Below the pieces are notes generated by a model. It made no database searches. It was not told the DNA's origin and was given only the letters and a program-made list of their open reading frames with translations. A program made the position numbers and the translations under genes. A stretch of DNA of 64,000 bases from Gammaproteobacteria bacterium UBA2679 (GTDB lineage: Bacteria; Pseudomonadota; Gammaproteobacteria; Pseudomonadales; Oleiphilaceae), in contig DEMD01000001.1 of NCBI GenBank assembly GCA_002354735.1, positions 68,675-132,674 of the forward strand, in the 5' to 3' direction. This document shows positions 63,752 through 64,000 of this stretch, piece after piece (the first letter of the stretch is position 1; every line of letters begins with the position of its first letter).

Positions 63752-64000
63752 GATCCTGACATTGTTGTTTTAATCAGGATCTCCCACGGAGGAAAGATAC
63801 ACATCCCACTACCCGTAAGTTTTGAGGGCGTAGCTTACCGGCGTAGATGGTTTTCGAATGCTCGACTGCAGAACTGCAAGTGTGATCTCTGCCAAATATC
63901 TACGGACTGAAGGTCAATATCAGCGTCAAACCGTCCTAACGCCAAACTGCCGAAAGGAATGATGAAGCTTGTTAAAGCGCATAAAAAAAGCCCCGCTGCG
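63752..64000. other. Upstream region of the amylopullulanase gene
   Basis: No gene is recognised in these 249 bases. TCCTGAC...ATCAGGA near 63754-63778 can form a weak stem in the leader. The last bases (GCGGGGC followed by seven T on the minus strand, 63985-64000) look like the second half of an intrinsic terminator of a minus-strand gene beyond the window. I found no convincing promoter. Confidence 0.4.

Noticed and set aside
63879..63900. CRP-like site (AAGTGTGATCT half) upstream of the amylopullulanase gene
   Set aside because: Only one half-site is good; the other matches three of five bases, and no promoter was found at a suitable distance.

Overview
The window is chromosomal DNA of a gammaproteobacterium. 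The gene order murG-ftsW-murD-mraY-murF-murE-ftsI-ftsL-rsmH-mraZ / rnpB / rsmI-lpoA-yraN-diaA / sspB-sspA / petCBA / rpsI-rplM is the arrangement I know from Pseudomonas and its relatives, although the dolP/yraP gene expected beside diaA is absent. The MurE DNPR motif indicates meso-diaminopimelate peptidoglycan, and RimI, SspA/SspB and RF3 also fit this group. No species call is made.

Region by region. (1) 1-10981, minus strand: the division and cell wall (dcw) cluster, with its promoter and a five-box MraZ operator. (2) 10982-16122: an AT-rich spacer with a LexA-like box, RNase P RNA, rsmI, and the lpoA and yraN-diaA genes on the plus strand. (3) 16145-22333: stringent starvation proteins, the cytochrome bc1 operon, the S9/L13 operon and tatD. 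(4) 22340-27565: an apparent operon leuA-(holD-like)-rimI-(COG3235-like membrane protein, frameshifted)-prfC-tatD. (5) 27661-31602: an NAD-dependent epimerase, a YihY-family membrane protein and a K+/H+ antiporter. (6) 31719-41650: a complete guanidine-nitrogen operon: ABC transporter, two DUF1989 proteins (carboxyguanidine deiminase-like), a biotin carboxylase of the urea/guanidine carboxylase family and allophanate hydrolase. A guanidine-I (ykkC) riboswitch precedes it, with a sigma-54 type promoter and an NtrC-type palindrome further upstream. (7) 41731-44594: two divergent secreted enzymes that look directed at phospholipids: a PI-PLC-like protein with lectin domains and a lipin/LNS2-like HAD phosphatase. 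(8) 44744-54108: a membrane-stress module of a DUF2170 protein with a probable RHH DNA-binding N-terminus, a PspA/IM30 protein, a YqiJ-like protein, a flotillin and a 1750-residue AAA+ ATPase. Two identical palindromes lie in its promoter region. (9) 54244-64000: a discoidin-like lipoprotein, a metallophosphoesterase, a CorA transporter, an SDR and a 2107-residue lipoprotein amylopullulanase with five starch-binding modules.

The most notable parts are the layered nitrogen and guanidine control of region 6, the apparently self-regulated flotillin/PspA/AAA module of region 8, and the lectin-bearing phospholipase of region 7, whose C-type lectin halves appear in swapped order. No CRISPR array, complete tRNA, insertion sequence or prophage was seen.
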